NCBI RefSeq assembly: GCF_027925385.1
Contig: NZ_AP027142.1
Coordinates: 2,966,501 to 3,030,500, forward strand
From: Methylocystis iwaonis
Lineage (GTDB): Bacteria; Pseudomonadota; Alphaproteobacteria; Rhizobiales; Beijerinckiaceae
DNA: 64,000 nt
Direction of reading: 5' to 3'
Part shown: piece by piece, positions 45,195-54,617 of the stretch
Position numbering within the stretch: position 1 is the stretch's first letter
Layout of the letters: each line of letters opens with the position of its first letter
Position numbers and translations under genes: made by a program
Notes under the pieces: model-generated
Seen by the model: the letters and a program-made list of their open reading frames with translations, nothing else
Databases searched by the model: none
Told to the model about the DNA's origin: nothing

Positions 45195-46053
45195 GATCCT
45201 TGTCTCGCCCTTCCTCGACTATGAATTCATGCGCCGCGCGCTCGTGGGTTCGCTGGCGCTTGCGGTTTCCGGGGCGCCGCTCGGCGTGTTTCTCATTTTG
45301 CGCCGCATGTCGCTTGCCGGCGACGCGCTCTCGCACGCTGTGCTTCCGGGCGCGGCGGTCGGCTATCTCGTCGCGGGCCTCTCACTGCCGGCCATGACCT
45401 TCGGCGGGCTTGTCGCGGGGCTCGTCGTCGCCATCGCCACAGGAGCCGCCTCACGCTTCACCACATTGCGCGAAGACGCCTCGCTCGCCGCCTTCTACCT
45501 CGTCTCGCTTGCGCTGGGCGTCGTTCTGGTGTCGCTGAAAGGCTCGAGCGTCGATCTTCTGCATGTGCTGTTTGGCTCGGTCTTCGGCCTCGACGATTCC
45601 GCGCTCGTCATGCTCGCCGGCGTCTCGACGCTGACGCTCGTCGCTCTCGCCGTCTTCTATCGCGCACTCGCCATGGACACGCTCGACCCGCTCTTTTTGC
45701 GCCAGACGAGCCGGCTCGGCGAATTCATCCCTTTCCTGTTCCTCGGCCTTGTCGTGCTCAATCTCGTCGCAGGCTTTCAGGCGCTCGGCACGCTGATGGC
45801 GGTCGGCCTCATCATGCTGCCCGCCGCCGCCGCGCGGCTCTGGACCCATGAGCTTGCCGTCGCTCTGCCGCTCGCCGCCGGCGTCGCGGCGGTCTGCGTC
45901 TATGCGGGCCTCGTCTTTTCCAATGAGACGGGCGCGCCCACCGGCCCGGCGATCATTCTCGCAGCCGGCCTCGTTTATTTCGCTTCGCTTATTTTTGGCT
46001 CCGCCGGCGGCGCGCTGCGGCTCAAGCGGCCGCGCCGGCATCTCGAAGGATGA
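45184..46053 (+). CDS. znuB: Zinc ABC transporter permease
   Basis: This is the membrane subunit of the ABC-3 family (ZnuB/MntB/TroC). The 289-residue protein has about eight transmembrane helices and the family segments LILRRMSLAGDALSHAVLPGAAVGY and LGFIPFLFLGLV-like / LMAVGLIMLPAAAARLW. It overlaps znuC (11 bases) and znuA (ATGA), a tight translational unit. Confidence 0.92.
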   Translation: MLTEILVSPFLDYEFMRRALVGSLALAVSGAPLGVFLILRRMSLAGDALSHAVLPGAAVGYLVAGLSLPAMTFGGLVAGLVVAIATGAASRFTTLREDASLAAFYLVSLALGVVLVSLKGSSVDLLHVLFGSVFGLDDSALVMLAGVSTLTLVALAVFYRALAMDTLDPLFLRQTSRLGEFIPFLFLGLVVLNLVAGFQALGTLMAVGLIMLPAAAARLWTHELAVALPLAAGVAAVCVYAGLVFSNETGAPTGPAIILAAGLVYFASLIFGSAGGALRLKRPRRHLEG

Positions 46054-46934
46054 TATTCATGCTGACACGCCGCGCCTTTGTCGCCGCCTTCGCCGCTGCG
46101 CTCGCGGTCCCGGCTTACGCGGGACCGGAGAGCCTCCCCGTCGTCGCAAGCTTCTCGATCATCGGCGATTTCGTCCGGCAGGTCGGCGGCGATCGCGTCA
46201 CGGTGACGACCCTCGTAGGTCCCGACGGCGACGCCCATGTCTATCAGCCGACCCCGGCCGACGGCCGCAAGATCGCGCAGGCCAAGCTCATTTTCGTCAA
46301 TGGCCTGGGGTTCGAAGGCTGGCTCGAACGCCTCGTCGCCGCGGCCAAGAGCAGGGGAACTATCGTCACGCTCGGCAAGGGCGTCGCCGCCCGGCCCGGC
46401 GAGGAGGGAACCGACCCGCACGCCTGGCAGGATGTCGCCAACGCCAAGGTCTATGTCGCCGAAATCCGCGACGCGCTCGCGGCCGCCGATCCGGCAGGCG
46501 CCGAGGCCTATAAGACGAACGCCGCCGCCTATCTCGCCAAGCTCGACGCGCTCGACGCCGAGATCGTCAAAGCGCTCGACGCCATCCCCAAGGAGCGCCG
46601 CCGCGTCGTCTCGACCCATGACGCCTTCGGCTATTTCTCGGCGCGCTATGGCGTCGAATTCATCGCCCCTCAGGGCGTTTCGACCGAGGCTGAGGCCAGC
46701 GCCCGCGACATCGCCCGCATCATCGATTCCGTGAAACAGCACAAGGTCGGGGCGGTGTTTTTGGAGAATATCGCCGACCCCCGGCTCGCCAAGCGCATCG
46801 CGGCCGAAACCGGCGCGAAGATCGGCGGCACGCTCTATTCCGACGCCCTCTCCGGTCCCAAGGGGGACGGCGCGAATTATATCGACATGATGCGCCACAA
46901 TGTTAGAGAATTGAGCAAAGCCCTGGCGCCGTAG
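46050..46934 (+). CDS. znuA: Zinc ABC transporter substrate-binding protein
   Basis: This is the periplasmic binding protein of the cluster A-I metal family. The 294-residue protein has a signal peptide (AFVAAFAAALAVPAYAG). Three metal-ligand histidines are visible: His63 (AHVYQP), His124 (PHAWQD) and His190 (THDAFGYF), with an acidic fourth ligand expected near the C-terminus. The His-rich loop of E. coli ZnuA is absent, which is also true of AztC-type zinc and of some manganese proteins, so the metal is assigned as zinc mainly from context. It overlaps znuB by four bases; an alternative ATG lies three codons downstream. Confidence 0.9.
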   Translation: MIFMLTRRAFVAAFAAALAVPAYAGPESLPVVASFSIIGDFVRQVGGDRVTVTTLVGPDGDAHVYQPTPADGRKIAQAKLIFVNGLGFEGWLERLVAAAKSRGTIVTLGKGVAARPGEEGTDPHAWQDVANAKVYVAEIRDALAAADPAGAEAYKTNAAAYLAKLDALDAEIVKALDAIPKERRRVVSTHDAFGYFSARYGVEFIAPQGVSTEAEASARDIARIIDSVKQHKVGAVFLENIADPRLAKRIAAETGAKIGGTLYSDALSGPKGDGANYIDMMRHNVRELSKALAP

Positions 46935-46943
46935 GCTTCCCCC

Positions 46944-47060
46944 TCCCCACCCCTCCCCCACTTCGTGGGAGAGGGAGCAGACGGCGGCCTTCATGACGTT
47001 CCGCCCACCCCGATCATGAGCGTCCCCTCTCCCGCCTAGCGGGGGAGGGACAGGGAGGGG
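46944..47060. repeat. Family D repeat copy 2
   Basis: CCCTCCCCCACTTCGTGGGAG and CTCTCCCGCCTAGCGGGGGA hairpins are separated by a spacer of about 50 bases. The element fills the gap between znuA and the CobW gene. The GGAGGGG at its right edge also serves as the likely ribosome site of the CobW gene. Confidence 0.7.
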
Positions 47061-47070
47061 GCGACAGCAT

Positions 47071-48216
47071 TTGGAGCACGCGGCGTTGACCGACAAAATT
47101 CCCGTTACCGTCATCACCGGCTATCTCGGCGCCGGCAAGACGACTCTCCTCAACCGCATCCTCACCGAGCAGCACGGCCGCCGCTACGCCGTCATCGTCA
47201 ATGAATTCGGCGAGATCGGCATCGACAACGACCTCATCGTCGGCGCCGACGAAGAAGTCTTCGAGATGAACAACGGCTGCATCTGCTGCACCGTGCGCGG
47301 CGATCTCATCCGCATCATCGAAGGGCTCATGCGCCGGCGCGGCAAATTCGACGCCATCATCGTCGAGACCACCGGCCTCGCCGACCCCGCCCCCGTCGCC
47401 CAGACCTTCTTCGTCGACGCCGATGTGAAGGACGCGGCGCAGCTCGACGCCGTCGTCACCGTGGCCGACGCCAAATGGCTGAGCGAGCGCCTGAAGGACG
47501 CGCCGGAAGCCAAGACGCAGATCGCCTTCGCCGACGTCGTCATCCTCAACAAGACCGATCTCGTGACGCCGGAGGAGCTCGAAGAGACCGAGGCGCGCAT
47601 CCGCGGCATCAATCCCTATGCGAGCCTGCATCGCGCCGTGAAGGCCAATGTGCCGCTGAACGCCGTGCTGGAGCGCAGCGCTTTCGATCTCGACCGCATC
47701 CTTCAGATCGAGCCGAATTTCCTCGTGGCCGAGGAACATGATCACGACCATCATCACCACCATGGTCACGATCACGAATGCGGTCCCGAGTGCGATCACG
47801 ACCATGAGCATCATGCGCATGATCACCACGATCACGACCATGAGTGCGGGCCGGAGTGCGAGCACGAGCATCATCATCATGACCACGACGGCCACGGCCA
47901 TCTGAAAGCGATCCACGACAGCGAGATGCAGTCGATCTCGCTACGCCATGCGGGCGAGGTCGATCCTGAGCGTTTCGTGCCCTGGCTCAACGAGCTGGTC
48001 CAAAAAGAGGGCGCGGACATTCTGCGCTGCAAGGGCATCGTGGCCTTCAAGAACGAGCCGCGGCGCTTCGTCTTCCAGGGCGTTCACATGATCCTCGACG
48101 GCGATCTGCAGCGCGAATGGAAGGACGACGAAAAGCGCGAGTCGCGCCTCGTCTTCATCGGCCGCAAGCTCAAGGAAGACGCGATCCGTAAGGGTTTCGA
48201 GGCGGCCGTCTCCTGA
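47071..48216 (+). CDS. CobW/COG0523-family GTPase with large His-rich metal-binding insert
   Basis: COG0523 GTPases (ZNG1-like) deliver zinc or other metals to target proteins. The 381-residue protein has Walker [12 protein letters not shown], the metal motif CICC ([11 protein letters not shown]), NKTD and the CobW C-terminal domain. Between them, at about residues 225-275, is an exceptionally His-rich segment with two copies of an HECGPEC unit. I chose the TTG at 47071, with a GGAGGGG site ten bases upstream; a TTG at 47086 is possible. It follows the Znu genes and probably supports zinc allocation under limitation. Confidence 0.92.
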   Translation: MEHAALTDKIPVTVITGYLGAGKTTLLNRILTEQHGRRYAVIVNEFGEIGIDNDLIVGADEEVFEMNNGCICCTVRGDLIRIIEGLMRRRGKFDAIIVETTGLADPAPVAQTFFVDADVKDAAQLDAVVTVADAKWLSERLKDAPEAKTQIAFADVVILNKTDLVTPEELEETEARIRGINPYASLHRAVKANVPLNAVLERSAFDLDRILQIEPNFLVAEEHDHDHHHHHGHDHECGPECDHDHEHHAHDHHDHDHECGPECEHEHHHHDHDGHGHLKAIHDSEMQSISLRHAGEVDPERFVPWLNELVQKEGADILRCKGIVAFKNEPRRFVFQGVHMILDGDLQREWKDDEKRESRLVFIGRKLKEDAIRKGFEAAVS

Positions 48217-48291
48217 ACCACCCGTGACTGAATCCAGAGCAAACACGACCGTCTCCGCCTTCTGATACGAGATCCGCTTGATTGGTTCGCT

Positions 48292-48395
48292 GTCATTCCC
48301 GACGCTCGCGAAGCGAGCGATCGGGAATCCAGAGCTAAACCAGCGCTTTTGGGGCTCTGGATTCCCGATCGGGCCTTTGGCCCGTCGGGAATGAC
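48292..48395. repeat. Palindromic repeat, family A copy 3, with outer motifs
   Basis: The core is GTCATTCCCGACGCTCGCGA to CCCGTCGGGAATGAC. On its left, ATCCGCTTGATTGGTT (48272-48287) is the complement of AACCAATCAAGCGGAT, and on its right GCGAGCTGTTCAAAC follows. This is the arrangement of the copy at 53779-53882 in the opposite orientation. It sits between the CobW gene and the UPF0114 gene. Confidence 0.85.
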
Positions 48396-48513
48396 ACGTC
48401 CCCATGCGAGCTGTTCAAACTGCAATGGTTTGATAGCTTGGGTGGCGTTGCCGCCTTGCCCTCGGCCCCTAATTCCATCCGGAAGCGGCGCGCCAGCCGC
48501 GCCCGGAGCCGCC

Positions 48514-49056
48514 ATGCTGAAGCGCCTGTTGGAGCATTATCTGTTCCTGTCGCGCTGGCTGCTCGCGCCCTTCTTCATCATGCTGACGCTCGGGCTCTTC
48601 GCCCTGATGGTGAACGCCGGGCGCCATCTCGTTTCGATCGTAACGTCTCTGGGCTCGACCAGCGAGGACAGGGTCATTCTCGAGCTGCTCGGCCTCATTG
48701 ACCTCACGCTCACCGGCGCGCTGGTCATGATCGTGACGATCTCACTCTATGAAAACTTTGTTTCGGGCGTTCCGGCGACGACGCGCGAAGGCTGGCCGAG
48801 CTGGATGGGCGGCATCGACTTCACGCAGTTGAAGCTGAAGCTGCTCACCACCATTGTCGCCATCTCGGCGATCAAGCTCCTCGAAGTTTTTATGGACGTG
48901 CCGAAGCTGGACGAGCGCGACCTCAATTATTACATCGCCATTCACATCACCTTCGTGGTCTCGACCTTCCTCTTCGCCTTCTCCGACAGGGTGACGATCT
49001 CGGGGCAGGCGGAAAAGAAGACGTCCGACGAGACCGGGCCGAAGAACGGGGCTTAA
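48514..49056 (+). CDS. UPF0114 (YqhA) family membrane protein
   Basis: The 180-residue integral membrane protein has four predicted helices. It matches the UPF0114/YqhA family: LFLSRWLLAPFFIMLTLGLFALM near the N-terminus, LLGLIDLTLTGALVMIVTISLYENFVS and KLLTTIVAISAIKLLEVFMDV. No function is established for the family as far as I know. I chose the ATG at 48514, after a CGGAGCC stretch. It is a single gene between family A and B repeats. Confidence 0.88.
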   Translation: MLKRLLEHYLFLSRWLLAPFFIMLTLGLFALMVNAGRHLVSIVTSLGSTSEDRVILELLGLIDLTLTGALVMIVTISLYENFVSGVPATTREGWPSWMGGIDFTQLKLKLLTTIVAISAIKLLEVFMDVPKLDERDLNYYIAIHITFVVSTFLFAFSDRVTISGQAEKKTSDETGPKNGA

Positions 49057-49069
49057 AAGATCGCAAGCC

Positions 49070-49148
49070 GTCATTGCGAGCGAAGCGAAGCAATCCAGAG
49101 CCACGCCTCGGCTCTGGATTGCTTCGTCGCTACGCTCCTCGCAATGAC
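49070..49148. repeat. Palindromic repeat, family B copy 4
   Basis: GTCATTGCGAGCGAAGCGAA with partner GCTACGCTCCTCGCAATGAC, and AGCAATCCAGAGC/GCTCTGGATTGCT inside. It is nearly identical to copy 1 at 9154-9232. Confidence 0.85.
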
Positions 49149-49197
49149 GACGCGCGTTCCCCGTTGACGCACCAGGAAAAACCCGCCTAGTACCGCC

Positions 49198-51261
49198 ATG
49201 GCTTCTACGACCCCACCCCTGCAAAGCGCCAAGCCGCTTTTTTCCTACCGGAAATACTGGGCGCATCGTTTCGGCGTCGCGCCCTTCCTGCCCATGTCGC
49301 GGGCGGAGATGGAGGCGCTCGGCTGGGATTCCTGCGACATCATCCTCGTTACCGGCGACGCCTATATCGACCATCCGAGCTTCGGCATGGCGATCGTCGG
49401 GCGCCTGCTGGAAGCGCAGGGCTTTCGCGTGGGCATCATCTCGCAGCCAGACTGGCGCGACGCCTCGGACTTCAAAAAGCTGGGCAAGCCGAACCTCTTC
49501 TTCGGCGTCACCAGCGGCAATATGGATTCGATGGTCAACCGCTATACGTCGGACCGTCGCATCCGCAGGAACGACTCCTACACGGCGGGCGGCGAGGGCG
49601 GGAAACGGCCGGACCGCTCGGTTATCGTCTACGCCCAGCGCGCCCGCGAAGCCTTCCCCGAGACGCCCATTGTGCTGGGCGGCATCGAGGCCTCGCTGCG
49701 CCGCATCGCCCATTACGACTATTGGTCGGACAAGGTGCGTCGTTCCATCCTGCTCGACGCCAAGGCCGATCTGCTGCTCTACGGCAACGCCGAGCGGGCG
49801 CTGATCGAGGTCGCGCATCGCATCGCCAAGCGCGGGCTGGCGCAGGATTTCTCCGACATTTGCGGCCTCGCTTTGCTGCGCGACGCGACGCCCGAAGGAT
49901 GGGTCGAAGCCTCGGCCGAAGATATCGACAGCGCCGACGAAGGGCGTCTGCGCAAGGACGATGCGCGCAGCGGCGCCGATGTCGTCATCCGCCTGCCCTC
50001 ATACGAACAAGTATCGAGCGACCCGGAAGCTTATGCGCGCGCCTCGCGCGTGCTGCACAAGGAGAGCAATCCCGGCAACGCCCGCCCGCTGACGCAGCGG
50101 CACGGCAACAAGGACGTCTGGCTCACCGCGCCGCCCATTCCACTCACGACGGCGGAGATGGACGCCGTCTATGACCTGCCCTTCGCGCGCGCGCCGCACC
50201 CGTCTTACGAGGGCGCCAAAATCCCCGCCTGGGAGATGATCCGCCATTCGGTGACGATCATGCGCGGCTGCTTTGGCGGCTGCTCTTTCTGCTCGATCAC
50301 CGAGCACGAAGGCCGCGTCATCCAATCGCGTTCGGAAGCCTCGATCCTCAAAGAGATCGAGATCATCCGCGACAAGACGGAAGGCTTCACCGGCATTATC
50401 TCCGACATTGGCGGGCCGACCGCCAATATGTATCGCATGGCCTGCCGCGACAAAGAGACCGAGGCCCTGTGCCGGCGCCCGTCCTGCGTCTATCCCGACA
50501 TCTGCAAGAACCTCAACACCAGCCATGACGCGCTGATCGAACTCTATCGCAAGGCGCGCGCGCTTCCCGGCGTGAAGAAGGTGATGGTGGCTTCCGGCGT
50601 GCGCTACGACCTCGCGGTGAAAAGCCCGGCCTATATACGAGAGCTCGTCGAGCATCATGTCGGCGGCTATTTGAAGATCGCGCCCGAACATACGGAAAGC
50701 GGCCCGCTCTCCAAGATGATGAAGCCGGGCATCGGCTCCTACGACCGCTTCAAGCAGTTATTCGACGCGGCGGCGCGGGCGGCGAAGAAGGAATATTACC
50801 TCATCCCCTACTTCATCGCGGCGCATCCGGGCACGACGGATGAGGACATGATGAATCTGGCGCTGTGGCTGAAGCGCAATAAATACCGCGCCGATCAGGT
50901 GCAGACCTATCTGCCCTCGCCCATGGCGCTGTCGACAGCCATGTATCACTCGGGCTTCAATCCGCTGAAACCCGTGCGGCGCGGAGCGTCCGAGCAAGTC
51001 GACGCGGTGAAGGGGATAAGGCAGCGGCGCCTGCACAAGGCTTTCCTGCGCTATCACGATCCCGAAAACTGGCCGATGCTGCGCGAGGCGCTGAAAGCCA
51101 TGGGCCGCGCCGACCTCATCGGGCCCGGCAAGCATCAGCTCGTGCCGAATTGGCAGCCGAAAGGAACCGGCGAGGGCGGCCCCTCTATTAGGCGCGGAGC
51201 GTCAGGCGAGCGTAAGTTCCTCACGAAGGGCGTCGTCTATCGGAAGCCGGCCGTCAAATAA
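49198..51261 (+). CDS. YgiQ family radical SAM protein
   Basis: The 687-residue protein is a full-length member of the UPF0313/YgiQ radical SAM family. The 4Fe-4S cluster motif CFGGCSFCS supplies Cys358, Cys362 and Cys365. An N-terminal domain (about residues 20-330) precedes the radical SAM barrel, and the conserved C-terminal segment ([25 protein letters not shown]) is present. The reaction of the family is unknown; recollection of any assigned substrate is lacking. The start ATG at 49198 is the first in the frame after the repeat. It stands alone between family B repeats. Confidence 0.92.
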   Translation: MASTTPPLQSAKPLFSYRKYWAHRFGVAPFLPMSRAEMEALGWDSCDIILVTGDAYIDHPSFGMAIVGRLLEAQGFRVGIISQPDWRDASDFKKLGKPNLFFGVTSGNMDSMVNRYTSDRRIRRNDSYTAGGEGGKRPDRSVIVYAQRAREAFPETPIVLGGIEASLRRIAHYDYWSDKVRRSILLDAKADLLLYGNAERALIEVAHRIAKRGLAQDFSDICGLALLRDATPEGWVEASAEDIDSADEGRLRKDDARSGADVVIRLPSYEQVSSDPEAYARASRVLHKESNPGNARPLTQRHGNKDVWLTAPPIPLTTAEMDAVYDLPFARAPHPSYEGAKIPAWEMIRHSVTIMRGCFGGCSFCSITEHEGRVIQSRSEASILKEIEIIRDKTEGFTGIISDIGGPTANMYRMACRDKETEALCRRPSCVYPDICKNLNTSHDALIELYRKARALPGVKKVMVASGVRYDLAVKSPAYIRELVEHHVGGYLKIAPEHTESGPLSKMMKPGIGSYDRFKQLFDAAARAAKKEYYLIPYFIAAHPGTTDEDMMNLALWLKRNKYRADQVQTYLPSPMALSTAMYHSGFNPLKPVRRGASEQVDAVKGIRQRRLHKAFLRYHDPENWPMLREALKAMGRADLIGPGKHQLVPNWQPKGTGEGGPSIRRGASGERKFLTKGVVYRKPAVK

Positions 51262-51273
51262 ATAATCACCGCC

Positions 51274-51338
51274 GTCATTGCGAGGAGGCGGAGCCGACGA
51301 AGCAATCCAGGGCCGCATCGCCGCCCTGGATTGCTTCA
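51274..51338. repeat. Family B repeat, truncated
   Basis: GTCATTGCGAGGAGGCGGAG and AGCAATCCAGGGC are followed by GCCCTGGATTGCTT, but the outer right arm (TCGCAATGAC) is missing. It lies just after the YgiQ stop codon. Confidence 0.75.
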
Positions 51339-51464
51339 CACTCGGCCAGCCGCTTTTACTCGAGAGTCGCAAAGCGCCGTCGTCATTTTGTCAAAGCCCC
51401 GTCACCAGTGTGTCGTTGCCCCTTGTTAGTGAGCCCCGCAAGCACAGCCTTGGGGGCCGACACA

Positions 51465-53579
51465 ATGACCGCAAGTAACCGCCGCGATTTTATGCGCCTT
51501 GCTGGTACCACAGCGCTCGCCACGAGTTTTCCGCCGAGCATCGAACGCGCGCTGGCGCTGCCGGCGAATAAGCGGACGGGCACCATCCAGGACGTCGAAC
51601 ATATCGTCGTCCTGACCCAGGAGAACCGCTCCTTCGATCACTATTTCGGCAGCCTGCGCGGCGTGCGCGGGTTTGGCGATCCGCGTCCGGCCTTTCTGCC
51701 ATCCAAGAAATCAGTGTTTCATCAGCCCTATGGCGCCAGCGAGCTCCTGCCCTATCGTCCCGACGCGCATCCGGTGGGATCGCAGTTCCTGGCCGGCACG
51801 CCGCACAATTGGCCGGACGCCCACAAGGCCTGGAATAATGGTCAATACGACCAGTGGGTCGCGGCCAAGGGCCCGCTGACCATGGCCTATATGACCCGGG
51901 AAGACATTCCGTTCCATTACGCCTTGGCCGACGCCTTCACCATTTGCGACGCTTATCACTGCTCCTTCATGGGAGCGACCGACCCCAACCGCTATTACAT
52001 GTGGACCGGCTGGGTCGGCAATGACGGCGCCAATGGCGGGCCCGTCCTCGACAATTCCGAGGCCGGCTACGACTGGCGCACCTATCCGGAGCTTTTGGAA
52101 AAAGCCGGCGTGTCCTGGAAGGTCTATCAGGACATCGGGGCGGGACTGAACGACGCCGGATCGTGGGGCTGGACGACCGATCCCTATATCGGCAATTACG
52201 GCGACAATTCGCTGCTCTATTTCCATCAGTATCAGAACGCACAGCCGGGCGCGCCGCTCGCCGACAAGGCGAAGACCGGCACGAACATCGCCGTTGGCGG
52301 CGCGTTGTTCGACATTCTTCGCGACGACGTGCGTCGCAATGCGCTGCCGCAAGTCTCCTGGATCACCGCTCCCGAGGCCTATACCGAACATTCGAACTGG
52401 CCGGTCAATTACGGCGCCTGGTACATCTCGCAAGTTCTCGACGCGCTGACCTCCAATCCGGAAGTCTGGAGCAAGACCGTCCTGATCATCAATTACGATG
52501 AGAACGACGGCTTCTTCGACCACGTCGTTGCGCCTTATGCGCCGCAATCGCCGTCGCAAGGTCTCTCCACGGTCGCCACGACGCACGAGATTTATGCGGG
52601 CGGCGCGAAATACGCCGCGGGCCCCTACGGCCTCGGCGCGCGCGTGCCGCTGTTCGCCGTCTCGCCCTGGAGCAAAGGCGGTTATGTCTGCTCCGAATTG
52701 TTCGACCACACCTCGGTCATTCGCTTCATCGAGCGTCGCTTCGGCGTTGTCGAAACGCAAATCTCGGCGTGGCGCCGCGCCATCTGCGGCGATCTGACCT
52801 CGGCCTTCGATTTCACGCGGCCCGACAAACGCTTCGTCGCCCTGCCGAGCACGGCGTCTTACGCGCCGCCGGACCGGCAGCGACATCCCAGCTACGTCCC
52901 CACCCTGCCGACCCAGCAGGCGATGCCGAAACAGGAAAGCGGCGCGCGCTACGCCCGCCCACTGCCCTATGCGCTCGATGTGAAAGGCGCCCTCGACCTC
53001 GCGAAGACGTTCCACCTCGAAATTGCCAACAAAGGCAAGGCGGGGGCCTGGCTACAGGTGCGTTCGGGCGACGCTTCCTCTGGCCCATGGAGCTATACGG
53101 TCGAGGCCGGCAAGTCGCTTTCCGACAGCTTGAAGGTCCCGGTCAGCGGCCTGTACGATTTCTCGGTTTATGGCCCGAACGGCTTCCTTCGCACCTTCAA
53201 GGGCGGCGTCGCGGCTGGCTCGGCCGACTTCTATGTCGGCGCCCATTACGAGAACGAGGAGGAGGAGGCGTATCGCGAATTCGAGATCGTCGTCGCAAAT
53301 CGCGGAGCGAGCGCCCGCACCGTCACGATCTTCAACGCCTATACTGGCCACACGGCAAAGCGGCGTCTTTCCCCGGGCGAGCGTTTCGAGAAGTCCTGGC
53401 CGCTGGAAGCCAGCTTCGGCTGGTACGATCTGCTGATCACCATCGATGAGGACAAGAGCTTCGAGCGCCGTCTCGCGGGCCATATCGAAAACGGCAAAGA
53501 CAGCGTCAGCGACCCGGCCTTCGGCTCGAACGGCGGCAAGCGTGTCAAATCCGCCGAGGTCGAACACGAGAACGAATAG
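51465..53579 (+). CDS. Phospholipase C, phosphocholine-specific type, Tat-exported
   Basis: The 704-residue enzyme of the phosphoesterase (acid phosphatase AcpA/PLC) superfamily hydrolyses phospholipids such as phosphatidylcholine to diacylglycerol and phosphocholine. A twin-arginine signal (NRRDFMRLAGTTALATSF) directs folded export. The catalytic region shows ENRSFDHYFGSLRGVRGFGDPR, and metal or substrate residues occur in GATDPNRYYMWTGW, NYDENDGFFDHV. Two DUF756 domains form the C-terminus (FHLEIANKGKAGAWLQV and FEIVVANRG...). I chose the ATG at 51465 because it directly precedes the Tat signal. A role in phosphate acquisition from lipids is plausible. Confidence 0.92.
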   Translation: MTASNRRDFMRLAGTTALATSFPPSIERALALPANKRTGTIQDVEHIVVLTQENRSFDHYFGSLRGVRGFGDPRPAFLPSKKSVFHQPYGASELLPYRPDAHPVGSQFLAGTPHNWPDAHKAWNNGQYDQWVAAKGPLTMAYMTREDIPFHYALADAFTICDAYHCSFMGATDPNRYYMWTGWVGNDGANGGPVLDNSEAGYDWRTYPELLEKAGVSWKVYQDIGAGLNDAGSWGWTTDPYIGNYGDNSLLYFHQYQNAQPGAPLADKAKTGTNIAVGGALFDILRDDVRRNALPQVSWITAPEAYTEHSNWPVNYGAWYISQVLDALTSNPEVWSKTVLIINYDENDGFFDHVVAPYAPQSPSQGLSTVATTHEIYAGGAKYAAGPYGLGARVPLFAVSPWSKGGYVCSELFDHTSVIRFIERRFGVVETQISAWRRAICGDLTSAFDFTRPDKRFVALPSTASYAPPDRQRHPSYVPTLPTQQAMPKQESGARYARPLPYALDVKGALDLAKTFHLEIANKGKAGAWLQVRSGDASSGPWSYTVEAGKSLSDSLKVPVSGLYDFSVYGPNGFLRTFKGGVAAGSADFYVGAHYENEEEEAYREFEIVVANRGASARTVTIFNAYTGHTAKRRLSPGERFEKSWPLEASFGWYDLLITIDEDKSFERRLAGHIENGKDSVSDPAFGSNGGKRVKSAEVEHENE

Positions 53580-53778
53580 CCGTCTGGCGTAAGATTTCGC
53601 GGGGCCGCCGCTCTGGCAATTGAGCGGCGGCCTTGTCGCATTCGCCCCGAGGCAAGCGGCGCATGATTTCGACGATCGAGATGAGCTTGCGCCTCAGCGC
53701 CAACCACTGACGGCCGCGCGTCAAACTTGCCGCGCGCCCCTTATACCGTTTCCGTTTGAATAGCTCGGATTGGGGCTT

Positions 53779-53882
53779 GTCATTCCCGACGGGCCGAAGG
53801 CCCGATCGGGAATCCAGAGCCACAAAAGCGCTGGTTTGGCTCTGGATTCCCGATCGCTCGCTGCGCGAGCGTCGGGAATGAC
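53779..53882. repeat. Palindromic repeat, family A copy 4, with outer motifs
   Basis: The core is GTCATTCCCGACGGGCCGAA to CGAGCGTCGGGAATGAC. CCGTTTGAATAGCTCG-like sequence lies on its left and AACCAATCAAGCGGAT on its right (53887-53902). It takes up most of the 329-base gap between the phospholipase and the following minus-strand gene; nothing else is evident there. Confidence 0.85.
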
Positions 53883-53908
53883 GCCGAACCAATCAAGCGG
53901 ATCTCGTA

Positions 53909-54223
53909 TTACTCGATGCCCTCCCGACGGCTTCGAGTGTTGTAAGCCTCGCGAAAGCGCCTGTCGATTTCGCTCGGCTCAACGGGCGCCGGCTGCGCGG
54001 CTGCGAGGGCGCCGCGGACCGCCGAGGCTTCTTCCGCGGTCAAGACGAGCGGTCCCGCCATATGCGTCGCATTGGGCACACTCGCCAGGATCGCTTTGCG
54101 ATTGGGATGGGTCGCGATCTCGACGATCCCGTCGGCGACCGGCTCGCGCGCCACGCAGACATAGGGACCGATGACTTCGATTGCGCGGCCATCTGACGTA
54201 TTCCGGATGAATGTGACTTGCAT
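53909..54223 (-). CDS. Hypothetical protein, 104 residues
   Basis: I do not recognise a family. The protein reads MQVTFIRNTSDGRAIEVIGPYVCVAREP, with a beta-rich first half and a helical, charged C-terminus (EPSEIDRRFREAYNTRSRR). There is no signal peptide or membrane segment. It is divergent from mosB. Codon use matches the genome. It may be an accessory protein unrelated to molybdenum. Confidence 0.55.
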   Translation of the reverse strand: MQVTFIRNTSDGRAIEVIGPYVCVAREPVADGIVEIATHPNRKAILASVPNATHMAGPLVLTAEEASAVRGALAAAQPAPVEPSEIDRRFREAYNTRSRREGIE

Positions 54224-54617
54224 CTTCTCGACTGCCCCACGCTCGAGGGATCGTCGGCTTCTTCGTCACCGAGACGAAGGAAGCCTCTCTCATGTGATTT
54301 CCGCCCGAGCAGCTCGCGTAACGAGCCAATCAAGCGGATTTGATGTCGCACGCCGGACGTGTGGGAAGTCGGTCGACAACCCCCGTTTCGCCTGGCAGCA
54401 CTGCCAAGCAATTTTGATGCCCTGCTTGGGGATGTGACCGCGCGAAGCCGCATCGCAAATTCGGCGCAGGCGTTTTCCATCATCTTTTCCGGCGAAGCAT
54501 TTGCCGTGTTTTCCGCGCAGTAAAAGAAGCAGAATTTCTACATATTGCGAGGTAATTGTCGAAGCTGTATCGAGACAGTGGAATAAAAAATTGTAAATAT
54601 CACGAAAGGTTGCCCTC
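54224..54617. other. 394-base divergent region upstream of mosB
   Basis: It must contain the mosB promoter. AGCCAATCAAGCGGAT at 54324-54339 is a one-base variant of the family A outer motif without a core. TGGCAGCACTGCCA at 54393-54406 is a 14-base inverted repeat (TGGCAG/CTGCCA) of unknown meaning. The last 75 bases are AT-rich. No ModE-like or sigma-54 (GG-N10-GC) pattern is clear. Confidence 0.45.

Noticed and set aside
54393..54410. Possible sigma-54 promoter before mosB (TGGCAG...GC)
   Set aside because: The GG to GC distance is 12, not the required 10 bases, and the sequence is better explained as a simple inverted repeat.
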